Counted from the first letter of the stretch, positions 25,386 through 35,353 are shown. The stretch: DNA of 48,808 nt from Loktanella salsilacus (GCF_900114485.1 NZ_FOTF01000023.1:1-48808); one strand, 5' to 3'. Notes: generated by a model not told the origin, from the sequence alone. Program-made: numbers and translations.

Positions 25386-27176
25386 TTACCGCAGTAACAG
25401 GCGTGTTTCATGCTTTTTCAATGACTTACGCGCAGCTTGGTAGCCTTCGACGCCAGCGGTGGTTTTCAATTCCGGGAACAGCATAAAGATCTCGTCCCGT
25501 TGGTTCTGCGCCAAACCGCCAAGGCTGTGATCGCCGGGCTGAAAGCTTTCTGACCATACGCCGTCGGACAGCACGACCTCGTGCCGCTCGAACATGATGT
25601 GCACATAGGTGACGCCGGACACGTCAGCCTGGGTGATTCCAGCGGTGCCAACCATGTGTTTGGCCGGCGCGAGCACTTCGTTTTCGGCAAACAGCAAGGC
25701 CGCACGATGGGATTGGATCAGCATGCGGTGGTTCGGCGACAGCACCAGATCGCGTTCCGGCAGGCCATCGCCCAGCGATCCGGCTGCGATGCGGACGGGT
25801 TGCAGCTTGGGTGCGCGGCGCAGATCAGCGGCGGACAGGCTGCGCTCGCCGATCCACGCAATCGGCTGCATGCCGTGGTCGCGGGTCATCACCAGATCAC
25901 CCACGCGCAGGTCCTGCACAGCAATCTGCCCTTTTGGCGTCATGATGCGCGCGCCGGGGGTGAAGCAAATCACCAGCTTTTCGATTTCGGTAAAGTTGAC
26001 GCGGCCAATGATGTTGTTGCCATTCAACAGCTCTGCCCGGCCATTTTCTGGTAGCGTATCGTAGTTCTGCCCCTGAACGGGGTTCAGGCTGTCGTAAATC
26101 AGCGTCCCATTTGTGTTGTAAATGCGAACGCTGGTCCAGTCGCCGTTATCCAACCCTGACTTCAAATCCAGTTGGTCAAAGTCGCCATTGTCCGGATCGG
26201 TGCCACCGTCAGCGGTGATCGTGCCTATATTGCCGTCCTTCAGGATCGTCAGATAATCGTCGCCCGTTCCGCCATACAGGCTGTCCTGTACGTCGCGCGC
26301 GATCAGCGTGTCGTTGCCAGCGCCGCCATATAGCCGGTCATCGTTGTCCTGACCGGTGCCATCGGCCCCGTCCAGCACATCGTCGCCATCACCGCCATAC
26401 AGCGAATCCTGCCCCTGACCGCCCAGCAGCGTGTCGTTGCCCGCGTCGCCATATAGCTTGTCGTCACCGTCGCCGCCATTAATAGTATCGTCGCCAGCGC
26501 CGCCATAAAGCGTATCTTGGCTGGTGCCCCCAAACAGCGCATCATTGCCGTCGCCACCGAAAAGCAGGTCTTCGGCGTCGCCGCCATAAAGGGTGTCGGT
26601 TCCGGTGCCGCCGTAAAGCGAATCCTTACCAGCGCCGCCAATCAGCGTGTCATCGCCGCCCATCCCATACAGCTTGTCGTCATTGCCGCCGCCATCCAGA
26701 ATATTGGTTTTATCATTACCCGTCAGGGTATTCTGGGACGCGTTACCCGTAATATTTTCAAAGTTCAGATAAACGTTTTCCGACGCCAGCTGCCCGTTGA
26801 AATTCAACGTACCGCTATTTTCAATCGTGACGTTCAGCGCTGCGTTTTGGAAATTGGAAAAGTTGAACGTGTCATTGCCAGCGCCGCCGTCAATCGTCTC
26901 GTTCTGGCCGACGGTCAGGTAGCCAAGGTAGGCGGTATCGTCGCCATCCTCTAGGAAGACCTGATCGCTGCCACCATTCTGAGAGTTGGTCGAGGGGATC
27001 CAGACATCGTTGCCCGCGCCGCCATAGACGGTATCGGGGGAATTGTCGTTATCATAGATAGTGTCATTGCCGCCGCCGGCATAAATCAGGTCGGACCCCG
27101 CACCGCCATCAATGGTGTCATCGCCAGAGGTCCCGTTAATCGTATCGCGATTAGACGTACCAGAAATATTCGCCAT
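25386..27176 (-). CDS. RTX calcium-repeat protein with C-terminal Hint domain
   Basis: The 596-residue protein starts at an ATG with AAGGA eight bases upstream and lacks an N-terminal signal peptide. Residues 1-50 and about 150-300 are hemolysin-type RTX nonapeptides (GGxGxDxxx), which fold as calcium-binding parallel beta-rolls. A pre-Hint module (about 310-403, ending TEIEKLVI) leads to a Hint_2 domain of 193 residues starting at Cys404 (CFTPGARIMTPKG). Its conserved blocks are [25 protein letters not shown] and [14 protein letters not shown] at the very end. RTX proteins of this type are exported by type I secretion. The Hint domain may catalyse self-cleavage or ester transfer. No transporter genes lie nearby. 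Confidence 0.92.
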   Translation of the reverse strand: MANISGTSNRDTINGTSGDDTIDGGAGSDLIYAGGGNDTIYDNDNSPDTVYGGAGNDVWIPSTNSQNGGSDQVFLEDGDDTAYLGYLTVGQNETIDGGAGNDTFNFSNFQNAALNVTIENSGTLNFNGQLASENVYLNFENITGNASQNTLTGNDKTNILDGGGNDDKLYGMGGDDTLIGGAGKDSLYGGTGTDTLYGGDAEDLLFGGDGNDALFGGTSQDTLYGGAGDDTINGGDGDDKLYGDAGNDTLLGGQGQDSLYGGDGDDVLDGADGTGQDNDDRLYGGAGNDTLIARDVQDSLYGGTGDDYLTILKDGNIGTITADGGTDPDNGDFDQLDLKSGLDNGDWTSVRIYNTNGTLIYDSLNPVQGQNYDTLPENGRAELLNGNNIIGRVNFTEIEKLVICFTPGARIMTPKGQIAVQDLRVGDLVMTRDHGMQPIAWIGERSLSAADLRRAPKLQPVRIAAGSLGDGLPERDLVLSPNHRMLIQSHRAALLFAENEVLAPAKHMVGTAGITQADVSGVTYVHIMFERHEVVLSDGVWSESFQPGDHSLGGLAQNQRDEIFMLFPELKTTAGVEGYQAARKSLKKHETRLLLR

Positions 27177-27312
27177 TCATGTGGTCCTTGGTCAAGCGCC
27201 TAGTCTGATTTGAACTATTTACGCACGTAAAATATATCACCTATTCTTATACGACCTAAAGCTAACCAAGTAGATAGTATGCGTACTCTAGGAACATAAA
27301 AGCGTGAACAAA

Positions 27313-27349
27313 TTGTAAAAAATGCAGGCTACCAGAGGCAGCCTGCATT
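27313..27349 (-). terminator. Terminator of the 1373-residue RTX-Hint gene
   Basis: A perfect 10-bp stem AATGCAGGCT / AGCCTGCATT with a 9-base loop is followed on the minus strand by TTTT. It separates the two RTX genes, so the 596-residue protein must have its own promoter in the AT-rich stretch 27180-27300. Confidence 0.8.
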
Positions 27350-27390
27350 CATTTCGCTTTCAAGCACACCGCCGACGGGCGGCTGCGAAG

Positions 27391-30300
27391 TTACTTCATC
27401 AACAGACGCGCTTCGTGCTTCTTCAGGGACTTACGCGCCGCCTGATAGCCTTCTACGCCTGCTGTTGTCGCCAGATCCGGGAACAGTTCGAAAATCTCGT
27501 TCCGCTGGCTATTGCCCAGACCGTTCAGCGAATAATCGCCGGGGTGGAAGCTTTCGGTCCAAGCGCCGTTCGACAACACGACTTCGTGGCGCTCGAACAT
27601 GAAGTGGATGTAGGTCGTCCGCATCACGTCCAGGGTATGGATGCCCTGTGCGCCGGTCATGTGCTTGGCGGCTGCCAGCACTTCACGCTCTTCAAAGTAC
27701 AGCTGCGTCTTCTCGCTTGCCACCAGAACGCGGTGGTTGGGCGACAGCAGCATGTCACGCTCTGGCAGACCATGACCCAGCGATCCGGCTTTCACCAAGA
27801 TCGGCTTCATGTGCGGCTTGGCGGCCAGTTCCTTGCCGGTCATCTCTTTTGAGCCGACCCAAGCAATTTCCTGAATGCCGTTGTCGCGGGTGATGATCTT
27901 GTCACCAGCGCGCAGGTCTTCGACCAGACGCTCGCCTTTTGGCGTGGCGATCGTGGTGCCGGGCGTAAAGCACGGTGCCTCGATCTGGCTAAAGGACGCC
28001 GTGGTGCCATCTTTAAAGTAGATGGTGCCGGATTCCCGCAGCTCTTCGCTGTCGCCAGCGCCGCCGTTGCGCTCGATACGGTCGATCTTGTCCAGAGTTT
28101 CCTGGTCAAAGTTAAACGTATCGACGTCAGTGCCATCGGGGTCTTCACCGCCGGTGATCACATCGCCAGAGGACACATCGGTGAACCGGTCGCTGCCAAG
28201 GCCGCCGAACACAGCGTCAGCATCCGCACCCGACGCAATCGTGTCGTCGCCGTCGCCGCCGTAAATGGTGTCCAGACCGATGCCGCCAGAGATCACGTCG
28301 TTGCCAGCGTCGCCGCTGATCACGTCGTTGCCCTGATCGCCGCTAAGGACATCATTGCCGTCGCCGCCAAAGATGACGTCGTCGTCGATGCCGCCAAAGA
28401 TCGTGTCGTTGCCAGCGTCGCCATAGATGGTGTCGTCATCGTCACGGCCAAAGATCGTGTCGTTGCCGTCGCCACCATAGATGGTGTCTTTGTTGTTGTC
28501 TGGCAGCAGATCAACCGGGTTGCCGTTTGCATCGTGGTCAACGATGTCCAGCGTGTCGTTGGCCAGACCGCCATAGATCAGGTCGTCGCCCGCGTCGCCA
28601 TAGATGGTGTCCACGCCTTCGCCGCCGATGATCGTATCATCGCCCTCGCCGCCTTCGACGTAGTCGTTGTCGATGCCCGCATCGATCCGGTCATTTCCGG
28701 TGCCGCCATAGATCACATCAGCATCGTCGCCGGTGATGATCGTGTCGTTGCCAGCGCCGCCAAAGACGGTGTCCAGATCGTTCTGGGTGTTCGCATCGCC
28801 GGGCAGGCCGGGATACGGATTGTCAAAGCCCGGATCAACGTGGTTTGCAGTGTCGATATAGTCATCACCGTCGCCGCCGTAGGCTACATCATTGCCGGCG
28901 TCGCCGTTGATGATGTCGTTTCCGGCATCGCCATACAGCACGTCGTCGCCAGTTTGACCGGACACGGTATCGTTGCCTTCGCCACCATAAATGGTGTCGT
29001 TGCCAGCGTTGCCGTTCAGCTGATCGTTGCCAGCGCCGCCATAGACCAGATCATCGCCGTCACCGCCAAAGCCGGTATCGTCGCCATCGCCGCCGTAAAC
29101 GGTGTCGTTGCCGTTACCGCCGCGGACGATGTCGTTGCCAGCATCGCCGTAAACCGTGTCAGCGCCGTTGCCGCCAGTGATGGAGTCGTTGCCGATGCCG
29201 CCATAGACTTCATCGTTGCCTTCGCCGGCATTGATGGTGTCGTTGCCGCCCAGACCGTAGATCAGGTCGTCATTGCCGGTATCGCCAGCCAGGATCGCGT
29301 CATTGCCGTCGATCAAGTCGCCATCGGACGGATCGGCATAGCCGACGCCCATGGTGTCGTTGCCTTCGGTGCCGAACACGGTGCCGTCACGCAGCGGGGT
29401 GCCGCCACGGATTTCTTCGATCTCGGTGTAGTCGATGTATTCGCCAGTCGGCACGCCATTCGCGTCGGTGAACACCACGCGACCAGAGAAGCTGTTGCCA
29501 TCCGCGTCCAGCACAGGAGAGCCGGTGCCATCTGGGCCAGTGGTGATGTAGATCTCGCCATCGTTCAGCACGAGGACGTCGTAATCATCGCCGCCTGCGC
29601 CGCCGTCGACGCTGTCGCCTGCGCCGCCATAGATGGTGTCGCGATCATCGCCGCCATAGACTTTGTCAGCGCCCGCGCCGCCATACAGCGCGTCGTTGCC
29701 CGCGCCGCCATACAGAGAGTCGGTGCCGCCTTCGCCATAGATGATGTCGTCGCCAAGGCCGCCGTTCAGGATGTCGTTGCCACCCGTCACGCCAGAGCCT
29801 TCAACCGGTGCGTCAAAGAAGACGTCCGTGACGTTGATACCAGCGTTGTTGCCCGGGCTCAGCGATTGCACCTTGGTGTGCACGATCTCGATCCGGGAAA
29901 TCGGGCCAGCGATGTTGACCAGCGCGGAATAGTTGCCGTCCGTCTCAGTGCTGCCGCCGCCGCCGCTGGCCAGCAGCGTTTCCGTGCCGCCGACGCCGTC
30001 CAGATCCTGCACGGTGACGTTGCTGCCAGCCGAGATATCGACCGCAACGCGGTTGCCGTCCATGTCATAGGCATAGACCTGCACTTTGGAGGCGTAGTCG
30101 ATGTCGTTGATACGGAAGCTGATGTTCTGAACGTCATCAGAGAAGCCGAGGTTGTACGTCACCTTCTCGCCGTCTTTGTCCAAGACAGAGTCGAGCGAGC
30201 TGTGGGTGTTCACAGTCTCGGTGCCGGAGTTGATGCCGGAGACGTTTTCTGCCTCGGTCTCAAACGTCGTCGCGGGGTATTCGTTCGCAGCGGACTGGCT

Positions 30301-31512
30301 GAACGTCACGGTGACGTTGCCTGTGTCTTGGCTAAAGCCGCCCTTCAGGTTGTCGCCGTCGTCGATGGCCGTGCCGTCGCCGCTTGGATCGGCCGCCTTG
30401 GACCACTCAAAGCTTTCACGCACATAGGTCGGCCCGTTAGAGCCGTCAGCGCTGTCGCCATAGATCACATCGTTGCCAGCGCCGCCGTCGATGGAATCGT
30501 TGCCTGCGCCGCCTTCGATGTAGTCGTTGCCGACGCCGCCTTCGATCTTGTCGTTGCCGTCGTCGCCATAGATTTTATCGTCGCCGGAGCCGCCATAGAC
30601 CTTATCGTCGCCGGTACCGCCATAAACCTTGTCATCGCCGGAGCCGCCGTAGACATAGTCATCGCCAGAGCCGCCATAAACCGCGTCGTTACCTGCGTTG
30701 CCGTAAACAGCATCCGCATCAGCGCCGCCATAAATGGTGTCGTTGCCGTCTGCGCCTGTGATCACGTCGCAGCCAGCATCGCCGTGCAGCGTGTCATCGC
30801 CAGTACCGCCATCAATCCGGTCGTTACCGGTGCCGCCAAAGGCAACATCATTGCCCGCGCCAGAATAGATGGTGTCGTTGCCGCCGTAGCCGTAGACCAG
30901 ATCGTCATTGGGCTGCGCGCCGGACGCGATGGCATCGTTGTTGTCGATGCGGTCGCCCTCGGGGTCGCCCGTGTAGTTGGAACCGATCACGTCATTGCCA
31001 GCGGTACCTTCGACGGTGCCATCAAGCGACACAACGTTTGCAAAGGTCGTGTTGTCGACGGACTGGTTGGAATACCAACCGGAATAATTCGCACCAGTGA
31101 TCTGGGCAACTTCGATGTTGGCGATCGACAGGTTATCCAGCGTGCCTTGGTTCAGCAGGTCGGTGACAAAAAGGTCGCCGTTGGTCTGCTGGATCATCAC
31201 AGCTTCGATCTGAACCACAGATCCATCAGTCAGCGTGACATTCAGCTTGGCCGTCATCGTGCTGTCGGTCTTGTTCGTGACAGAGCCGCTGCCCGTGTTG
31301 TACGCAACCGTGTCGTAACCGCATTCGTTGTCAGAAATGACGCCGTCATGCTGCGGGTCCGTCAGCGTGGCCTTCACCAGCGACAAATCATCCGCACCTT
31401 TGGACACGCCAATAAGCTTGCTCGCCATCTCGGCATTGTAGTCGCATTCGTTCAGATCGACGTCGGCGTAATTGCCTAAATAAATCAGATTTACGGTTGT
31501 GACACTCGTCAT
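27391..31512 (-). CDS. Giant RTX protein with C-terminal Hint domain
   Basis: The 1373-residue protein is very acidic and has no signal peptide; GGAGA precedes the ATG. The layout is: an N-terminal domain of about 160 residues; RTX block A (about 165-365); a beta-rich domain of about 220 residues ([10 protein letters not shown] ... TDVFFDAP) resembling a carbohydrate- or lectin-type fold; RTX block B (about 590-660); a pre-Hint-like module without Hint ([12 protein letters not shown]); RTX block C (about 725-1120); a linker; and a Hint_2 domain from Cys1181 to the end, exactly 193 residues. Export by type I secretion, calcium-driven folding outside the cell and Hint self-processing are expected from the families. 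The biological role is unknown. Confidence 0.92.
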   Translation of the reverse strand: MTSVTTVNLIYLGNYADVDLNECDYNAEMASKLIGVSKGADDLSLVKATLTDPQHDGVISDNECGYDTVAYNTGSGSVTNKTDSTMTAKLNVTLTDGSVVQIEAVMIQQTNGDLFVTDLLNQGTLDNLSIANIEVAQITGANYSGWYSNQSVDNTTFANVVSLDGTVEGTAGNDVIGSNYTGDPEGDRIDNNDAIASGAQPNDDLVYGYGGNDTIYSGAGNDVAFGGTGNDRIDGGTGDDTLHGDAGCDVITGADGNDTIYGGADADAVYGNAGNDAVYGGSGDDYVYGGSGDDKVYGGTGDDKVYGGSGDDKIYGDDGNDKIEGGVGNDYIEGGAGNDSIDGGAGNDVIYGDSADGSNGPTYVRESFEWSKAADPSGDGTAIDDGDNLKGGFSQDTGNVTVTFSQSAANEYPATTFETEAENVSGINSGTETVNTHSSLDSVLDKDGEKVTYNLGFSDDVQNISFRINDIDYASKVQVYAYDMDGNRVAVDISAGSNVTVQDLDGVGGTETLLASGGGGSTETDGNYSALVNIAGPISRIEIVHTKVQSLSPGNNAGINVTDVFFDAPVEGSGVTGGNDILNGGLGDDIIYGEGGTDSLYGGAGNDALYGGAGADKVYGGDDRDTIYGGAGDSVDGGAGGDDYDVLVLNDGEIYITTGPDGTGSPVLDADGNSFSGRVVFTDANGVPTGEYIDYTEIEEIRGGTPLRDGTVFGTEGNDTMGVGYADPSDGDLIDGNDAILAGDTGNDDLIYGLGGNDTINAGEGNDEVYGGIGNDSITGGNGADTVYGDAGNDIVRGGNGNDTVYGGDGDDTGFGGDGDDLVYGGAGNDQLNGNAGNDTIYGGEGNDTVSGQTGDDVLYGDAGNDIINGDAGNDVAYGGDGDDYIDTANHVDPGFDNPYPGLPGDANTQNDLDTVFGGAGNDTIITGDDADVIYGGTGNDRIDAGIDNDYVEGGEGDDTIIGGEGVDTIYGDAGDDLIYGGLANDTLDIVDHDANGNPVDLLPDNNKDTIYGGDGNDTIFGRDDDDTIYGDAGNDTIFGGIDDDVIFGGDGNDVLSGDQGNDVISGDAGNDVISGGIGLDTIYGGDGDDTIASGADADAVFGGLGSDRFTDVSSGDVITGGEDPDGTDVDTFNFDQETLDKIDRIERNGGAGDSEELRESGTIYFKDGTTASFSQIEAPCFTPGTTIATPKGERLVEDLRAGDKIITRDNGIQEIAWVGSKEMTGKELAAKPHMKPILVKAGSLGHGLPERDMLLSPNHRVLVASEKTQLYFEEREVLAAAKHMTGAQGIHTLDVMRTTYIHFMFERHEVVLSNGAWTESFHPGDYSLNGLGNSQRNEIFELFPDLATTAGVEGYQAARKSLKKHEARLLMK

Positions 31513-32196
31513 CTTAAATCTCCACTTAACGACGCTCAGCGCGTCTTCACATGCTCGACGGCCGCAACCCCGGACGGATCACGTGCCAAAATCCTCACCG
31601 CACTTATGCGCGGCAACTAAAATCTTTAGCATGGGAAGAACCCTTTGCCGCAGACACCAAAATTCGCTGACACTTATAAATGTCGGCCCGGCCGCCCCAA
31701 TCGACCGGTTTTGCCCCCCAGTTGGGCACCTAAAGCATTACTCTGCCTTACAACGCCAAAAAAGGAGAAAATGTGTCATCCAGCAACAAAACGCGCGTAA
31801 ATGCACCTCAAACGGTCGTATACGAAACGAATTATACCTCGAAAGGCGCGACATTGTTTCACCTACGAAAACAGTGCGGCCAAGTGGCGATCTGTGCGAT
31901 ACGCTTAATTCTTAATAAAACTTGACTATTCTTTCGTATAGTTCGGTTTCCGGGCCCTGCATTGCTGCATGCGAGGCGAAATTTTTGGAAACGCAATAAC
32001 CACTTAAGGTTGATGCTGGAAATTGTGGCAGATCTAAGATGGTTACCGCCACCTTTGTTGCGATCCCAGCAACAAGCGCGCGCCATTCACCTGATTGTCT
32101 TACAACAAAACACAATAGCCATCCCGCACCCAGAATCGAACAGTGCCCCGTAAAGGGCACGCTTGGCCCCCAAGGGGCGAATATGTCAGAGATTTT
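31513..32196. other. AT-richer intergenic region upstream of the giant RTX gene
   Basis: This 684-base gap between the giant RTX gene and tRNA-Leu holds the RTX promoter region and one weakly supported short reading frame (31773-31925). No RNA family, terminator or repeat is obvious. The composition is visibly lower in G+C than the flanks, which can mark acquired DNA. Confidence 0.5.
31773..31925 (+). CDS. Possible small protein, 50 residues
   Basis: A GTG start with AAAAAAGGAG six bases upstream opens a 50-residue frame (SSSNKTRVNAPQTVVYETNY...), basic and with two cysteines. I know no family. The strong Shine-Dalgarno in an otherwise empty AT-rich gap is the only support. A competing ATG two bases earlier (31771) gives just nine residues, so the site might instead be chance. 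Confidence 0.25.
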   Translation: MSSSNKTRVNAPQTVVYETNYTSKGATLFHLRKQCGQVAICAIRLILNKT

Positions 32197-32282
32197 TGGT
32201 ACCGGTGGTCGGACTCGAACCGACAAGATCTTGCAATCGGGGGATTTTGAATCCCCTGCGTCTACCATTCCGCCACACCGGC
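32197..32282 (-). tRNA. tRNA-Leu (anticodon CAA)
   Basis: On the minus strand the cloverleaf is complete. The acceptor stem is GCCGGTG / CACCGGT (first pair G-U). The D-arm contains GCGGAATGGTAGACGC, and the anticodon stem GGGGA / TCCCC closes the loop TTCAAAA with anticodon CAA. A long class II variable arm is present, with T-arm GTCGG-TTCGAGT-CCGAC and an encoded CCA end. It reads UUG codons. Confidence 0.95.
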
Positions 32283-32304
32283 CAGTGACGCTGACGTATC
32301 CAAG

Positions 32305-32333
32305 GCGCGGGCCCGCGTCAATCGGGCCCGCGC
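32305..32333. terminator. 11-bp GC hairpin between the metalloprotease gene and tRNA-Leu
   Basis: GCGCGGGCCCG and CGGGCCCGCGC pair perfectly around a 7-base loop, twelve bases after the protease stop. The only T-run (TAATTTTTG) is on the plus strand, where no gene precedes it. On the minus strand it may act as a weak terminator or as a boundary protecting the tRNA precursor. Confidence 0.5.
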
Positions 32334-32344
32334 GTAATTTTTGA

Positions 32345-33199
32345 TTAAAGTTGCGTCGCTGAAAACGTATCACAGTCGGTCATGTTACCGCTCTGATATC
32401 CGCGCATAAACCACCGCTGGCGCTGCGCGCTGGTGCCGTGGGTAAAGTTGTCGGGGCTGACAGCCTGGCCGGCGTTGCGCTGCAAGGCATCGTCGCCAAT
32501 CCGGGCAGCCGCATTCATCGCCTCGTCAATATCGCCAGGTTCCAGCGTGCCGTTCATCGCCTGCGTGCCCTGCGCCCAAATCCCGGCATAGCAATCCGCC
32601 TGCAATTCAATCCGCACCGACAATGCGTTTGAATCCGCCTCGCTCATGCGGGCGCGCATGCTGTTGGTCTGGCCCAAGATGCCCAGCTCGTCCTGCACGT
32701 GGTGGCCGACCTCGTGGGCAATCACATAGGCCGCGGCAAAGTCACCGCCCGCGCCCAGTTGCTGCTGCATCGTGCGGAAAAACGCGGTGTCCAGATAAAC
32801 GTCCTGATCGGACGGGCAATAGAACGGACCGGTCTGCGCGCTGGCATTGCCGCAGGCAGAACGGGTGATCCCGTCGAACAGCACCAGCTTTGGCGGCACA
32901 TAGGCGCCATCAACCTGCGCGTTAAAAATGGCGGCCCAGACGTCTTCGGTATCCGCCAGCACAACACCGACGAACTGCTCGACCTCGGGATCGGCTTCGG
33001 TGATCTGGCCGGTATCGACCTGCTGCGTGCTACTGCCCCCCGTGCTGCCGACGATGCCCGACACGTCGACGCCGAAATACCACCCCAGCAACAAGATCAA
33101 CACGCCGCCGATCCCGCCGATGCCACCAATCGCGCGCCCGCCGCCACCGCCGCTGCGCCGTTCAATATTGCGGCTGACCCGCCGTCCTTGCCACTTCAT
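32345..33199 (-). CDS. YpfJ-type neutral zinc metallopeptidase
   Basis: The 284-residue protein has a basic N-terminus, one membrane helix (GVLILLLGWYFG, about residues 32-43) and a large domain outside the membrane. The zinc site HEVGHH lies in AAYVIAHEVGHHVQDELG (about residue 165), and the third ligand region is ELQADCYAG. Conserved GPFYCPSDQDVYLDTAFF is typical of the KPN_02809 (YpfJ) family. A Gly/Arg-rich stretch (RRSGGGGGR) precedes the helix. The ATG at 33199 is used; the frame includes a GTG directly before it. Its target is not known. Confidence 0.92.
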   Translation of the reverse strand: MKWQGRRVSRNIERRSGGGGGRAIGGIGGIGGVLILLLGWYFGVDVSGIVGSTGGSSTQQVDTGQITEADPEVEQFVGVVLADTEDVWAAIFNAQVDGAYVPPKLVLFDGITRSACGNASAQTGPFYCPSDQDVYLDTAFFRTMQQQLGAGGDFAAAYVIAHEVGHHVQDELGILGQTNSMRARMSEADSNALSVRIELQADCYAGIWAQGTQAMNGTLEPGDIDEAMNAAARIGDDALQRNAGQAVSPDNFTHGTSAQRQRWFMRGYQSGNMTDCDTFSATQL

Positions 33200-33357
33200 C
33201 ACAAACCCCTTCTAAACCTTGGCCTTTCGCCACTTGGCGGTAACAATAGTGCGACATCGCGTCGCTGCAATGCGCAAGGCCTGCTTTGCGCGCCGATGAC
33301 TTGACCTTCGCGCCGGTTCCATGGCCTAACCGCGCCTGAAACCAACAGGATGCCATC

Positions 33358-33936
33358 ATGATCCGCCGCCTTTACGACTGGACGATGTCCCTGTCTCGCT
33401 CGCGCCACGCCCTGCGGGCATTGGCTATCGTCAGCTTTATTGAAAGCAGCGTCTTTCCGATCCCGCCGGACGTGCTGATGATCCCGATGATCATCGCCCG
33501 CCCGTCCCGCGCATTCCTGATCGCGGGGATCGCGACGGTCGCTTCGGTGCTGGGCGCATTGCTGGGCTATTATATTGGCGCGGCGCTGTTCGACACGATT
33601 GGCCAGCCCGTGCTCGATTTCTACGGCAAGGGCGAATATTTCGACGCTTTCGCGGTCAAGTATAATGACTGGGGCGCATGGGCCGTGCTGATCGCAGGCA
33701 TCACGCCCTTCCCGTTCAAGGTCATCACCATCGCCTCTGGCGTCACAGGCCTGTCGCTGCCGGTGTTCATCGTGGCGTCTATCATCGCCCGCGCCTTTCG
33801 GTTCTTTCTTGTTGCCGCCTTGCTGTGGAAATTCGGCCAGCCGATCCAAGACTTCATCGAGCGCCGCTTGGGCCTCGTCTTTACCGTGTTCATGGTGCTG
33901 CTCGTTGGCGGCTTCGCTGTCTTAAAGGTGCTTTAA
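33358..33936 (+). CDS. YqaA family inner membrane protein (SNARE-associated/DedA-like)
   Basis: The 192-residue membrane protein has the VTT/DedA-like pattern: FIESSVFPIPPDVLMIPM at about residues 27-44 (re-entrant loop with acidic and proline residues) and the conserved arginine/glycine segment ITPFPFKVITIASGVTGLSLPVF. Several helices follow. DedA-type proteins support membrane homeostasis and may move undecaprenyl phosphate or other lipids. AGGAT precedes the ATG. Its stop overlaps the dsbB start (TAATG). Confidence 0.9.
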   Translation: MIRRLYDWTMSLSRSRHALRALAIVSFIESSVFPIPPDVLMIPMIIARPSRAFLIAGIATVASVLGALLGYYIGAALFDTIGQPVLDFYGKGEYFDAFAVKYNDWGAWAVLIAGITPFPFKVITIASGVTGLSLPVFIVASIIARAFRFFLVAALLWKFGQPIQDFIERRLGLVFTVFMVLLVGGFAVLKVL

Positions 33937-34385
33937 TGCGTAACACGCTGATCCTGATCGCCGCTGGCGGCTCTGTCTTATTGTTGGCCGGCGCTTTCGT
34001 CTTTCAATTCTTCGGCTACCTGCCGTGCGAGATGTGCCTCTGGCAGCGTTGGCCCCATGCCGCCGCGGCCCTAGTCGGCGTTCTCGCACTCACCGTGCCG
34101 CACCGCATCTGGCCATGGCTTGGCGCAGTGGCCGCAGCCATCACCAGCGGCATTGGCTTCTTTCACGCAGGCGTCGAAAAAGGCTGGTGGCCCGGACCCA
34201 CGTCCTGCACCGGCGGCGGTGGCGGCGGCTTGGCTGGCGATTTGCTGTCCACCGAAGGCCCGCGCCTGATCATGTGCGATCAGGTCAGCTGGGAGCTGCT
34301 GACAATTTCCATGGCGGGCTGGAACGCCCTGCTGTCTGCCGCGCTGGTCCTGATCTGGATCGCCGCCGCACGCGCCCGCACCTAA
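33936..34385 (+). CDS. dsbB: Disulfide bond formation protein B
   Basis: DsbB reoxidises DsbA and passes electrons to quinone. The 149-residue protein has four hydrophobic helices. The first periplasmic cysteine pair is PCEMC (residues 31-34), and the second pair is in the larger loop (TSCTGGG and IMCDQ). The longer frame upstream overlaps yqaA and is rejected; the ATG coupled to the preceding stop (TAATG) fits the family N-terminus. No periplasmic DsbA is adjacent, while the DsbA-like protein elsewhere in the window is cytoplasmic. Confidence 0.9.
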   Translation: MRNTLILIAAGGSVLLLAGAFVFQFFGYLPCEMCLWQRWPHAAAALVGVLALTVPHRIWPWLGAVAAAITSGIGFFHAGVEKGWWPGPTSCTGGGGGGLAGDLLSTEGPRLIMCDQVSWELLTISMAGWNALLSAALVLIWIAAARART

Positions 34386-34412
34386 ACCGGCCCGCACCTG
34401 AAAGGTATCACC

Positions 34413-35342
34413 ATGACACAGACTCATTGCATCCTGATTGGGGCCCCCGTCGATTGCGGCAAACGTCGCCGCGGCTGCCTGATGGGCCCGGACGCCTACC
34501 GCACCGCTGGCTTGGCAGAGGCGATCACCGCCCTTGGCCACACGGTCGAAGACCTCGGCAACCTCGCCCCCGCCGCCGTTGAGGTCGCGCCCCACGCAAA
34601 TGACAAGGTCTATGCACTGGCCGAAAACGTCGGCTGGACGCAAACCCTGATGGCCGCCGCACAGCAGGCCGCACCGCGCGGCTTGCCGATCTTTCTTGGC
34701 GGCGATCACGCGCTGGCCTTAGGCACTGTAGCCGGCATGGCCGCCCACGCCCAAACAACAGGCCGCCCGTTCTTTGCCCTCTGGCTTGACGCGCATAGCG
34801 ACATCCACACACCCAACACCACCGACAGCGGCAACCTGCACGGCACACCCGTGGGCTACGTCATCGGCCGCGACGGGTTCGAGGCCTTCCCCGCCCTGCC
34901 CGCCCGTGTCGATCCGGCCAACATCTGCATGATCGGCCTGCGCTCTGTCGACAGCGCCGAACACGCCGCCCTGCTGGATATCAACGTCGACGTCGTCGAT
35001 ATGCGCGTGATCGACGAAAGCGGTATCCGCACACCGCTGGCCGCCTTCCTTGACCGCGTGGCCGCCGTGGACGGGATGCTGCACGTCAGCCTTGATGTGG
35101 ACTTCCTCGACCCTTCTGTCGCGCCCGCCGTCGGCACCACTGTCCCCGGCGGTGCCACCGTGCGCGAAGGCCATCTGGTCATGGAAATGCTCTGCGACAG
35201 CGGCCTTGTGACCTCGCTCGATCTGGTCGAACTCAACCCCTTCCTCGATGATCGGGGCAAAACCGCCTCGCTGATGGTGGATCTGACCGCTTCCCTGCTT
35301 GGCCGCCGCGTCTTTGATCGGCCAACGCGCAGCCACGCCTGA
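34413..35342 (+). CDS. rocF: Arginase
   Basis: Arginase hydrolyses arginine to ornithine and urea. The 309-residue protein carries the full set of manganese-site motifs: GGDHALALG (His), WLDAHSDIH (two Asp and His), SLDVDFLDP (two Asp), and the arginine-binding region GGATVREGH. The C-terminus has LVELNPFLDDRGKTA, as in arginases rather than agmatinases or formiminoglutamases. AAAGGT precedes the ATG. No urea or ornithine genes are adjacent. Confidence 0.94.
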   Translation: MTQTHCILIGAPVDCGKRRRGCLMGPDAYRTAGLAEAITALGHTVEDLGNLAPAAVEVAPHANDKVYALAENVGWTQTLMAAAQQAAPRGLPIFLGGDHALALGTVAGMAAHAQTTGRPFFALWLDAHSDIHTPNTTDSGNLHGTPVGYVIGRDGFEAFPALPARVDPANICMIGLRSVDSAEHAALLDINVDVVDMRVIDESGIRTPLAAFLDRVAAVDGMLHVSLDVDFLDPSVAPAVGTTVPGGATVREGHLVMEMLCDSGLVTSLDLVELNPFLDDRGKTASLMVDLTASLLGRRVFDRPTRSHA

Positions 35343-35353
35343 CGGTCCTTTTC

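Noticed and set aside
26200-31000. Regularly spaced short repeats resembling a CRISPR array
   Set aside because: The periodicity of 27 bases is coding RTX nonapeptides in an open frame, with no constant repeat separated by unique spacers and no cas genes.
28534-31479. 981-codon open frame on the plus strand opposite the giant RTX gene
   Set aside because: It is the mirror of the GGxGxDxxx repeats, whose codon pattern avoids stops on the other strand. Its product is a monotonous Val/Ala/Ile repeat with no known domain.
31515-31531. CtrA-like TTAA...TTAAC before the giant RTX gene
   Set aside because: The spacer is eight bases instead of seven, and the site overlaps the ribosome-binding site, so it does not meet the consensus.
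31912-32373. 153-codon minus-strand frame between the RTX and metalloprotease genes
   Set aside because: It runs straight through the tRNA-Leu gene and a GC hairpin.
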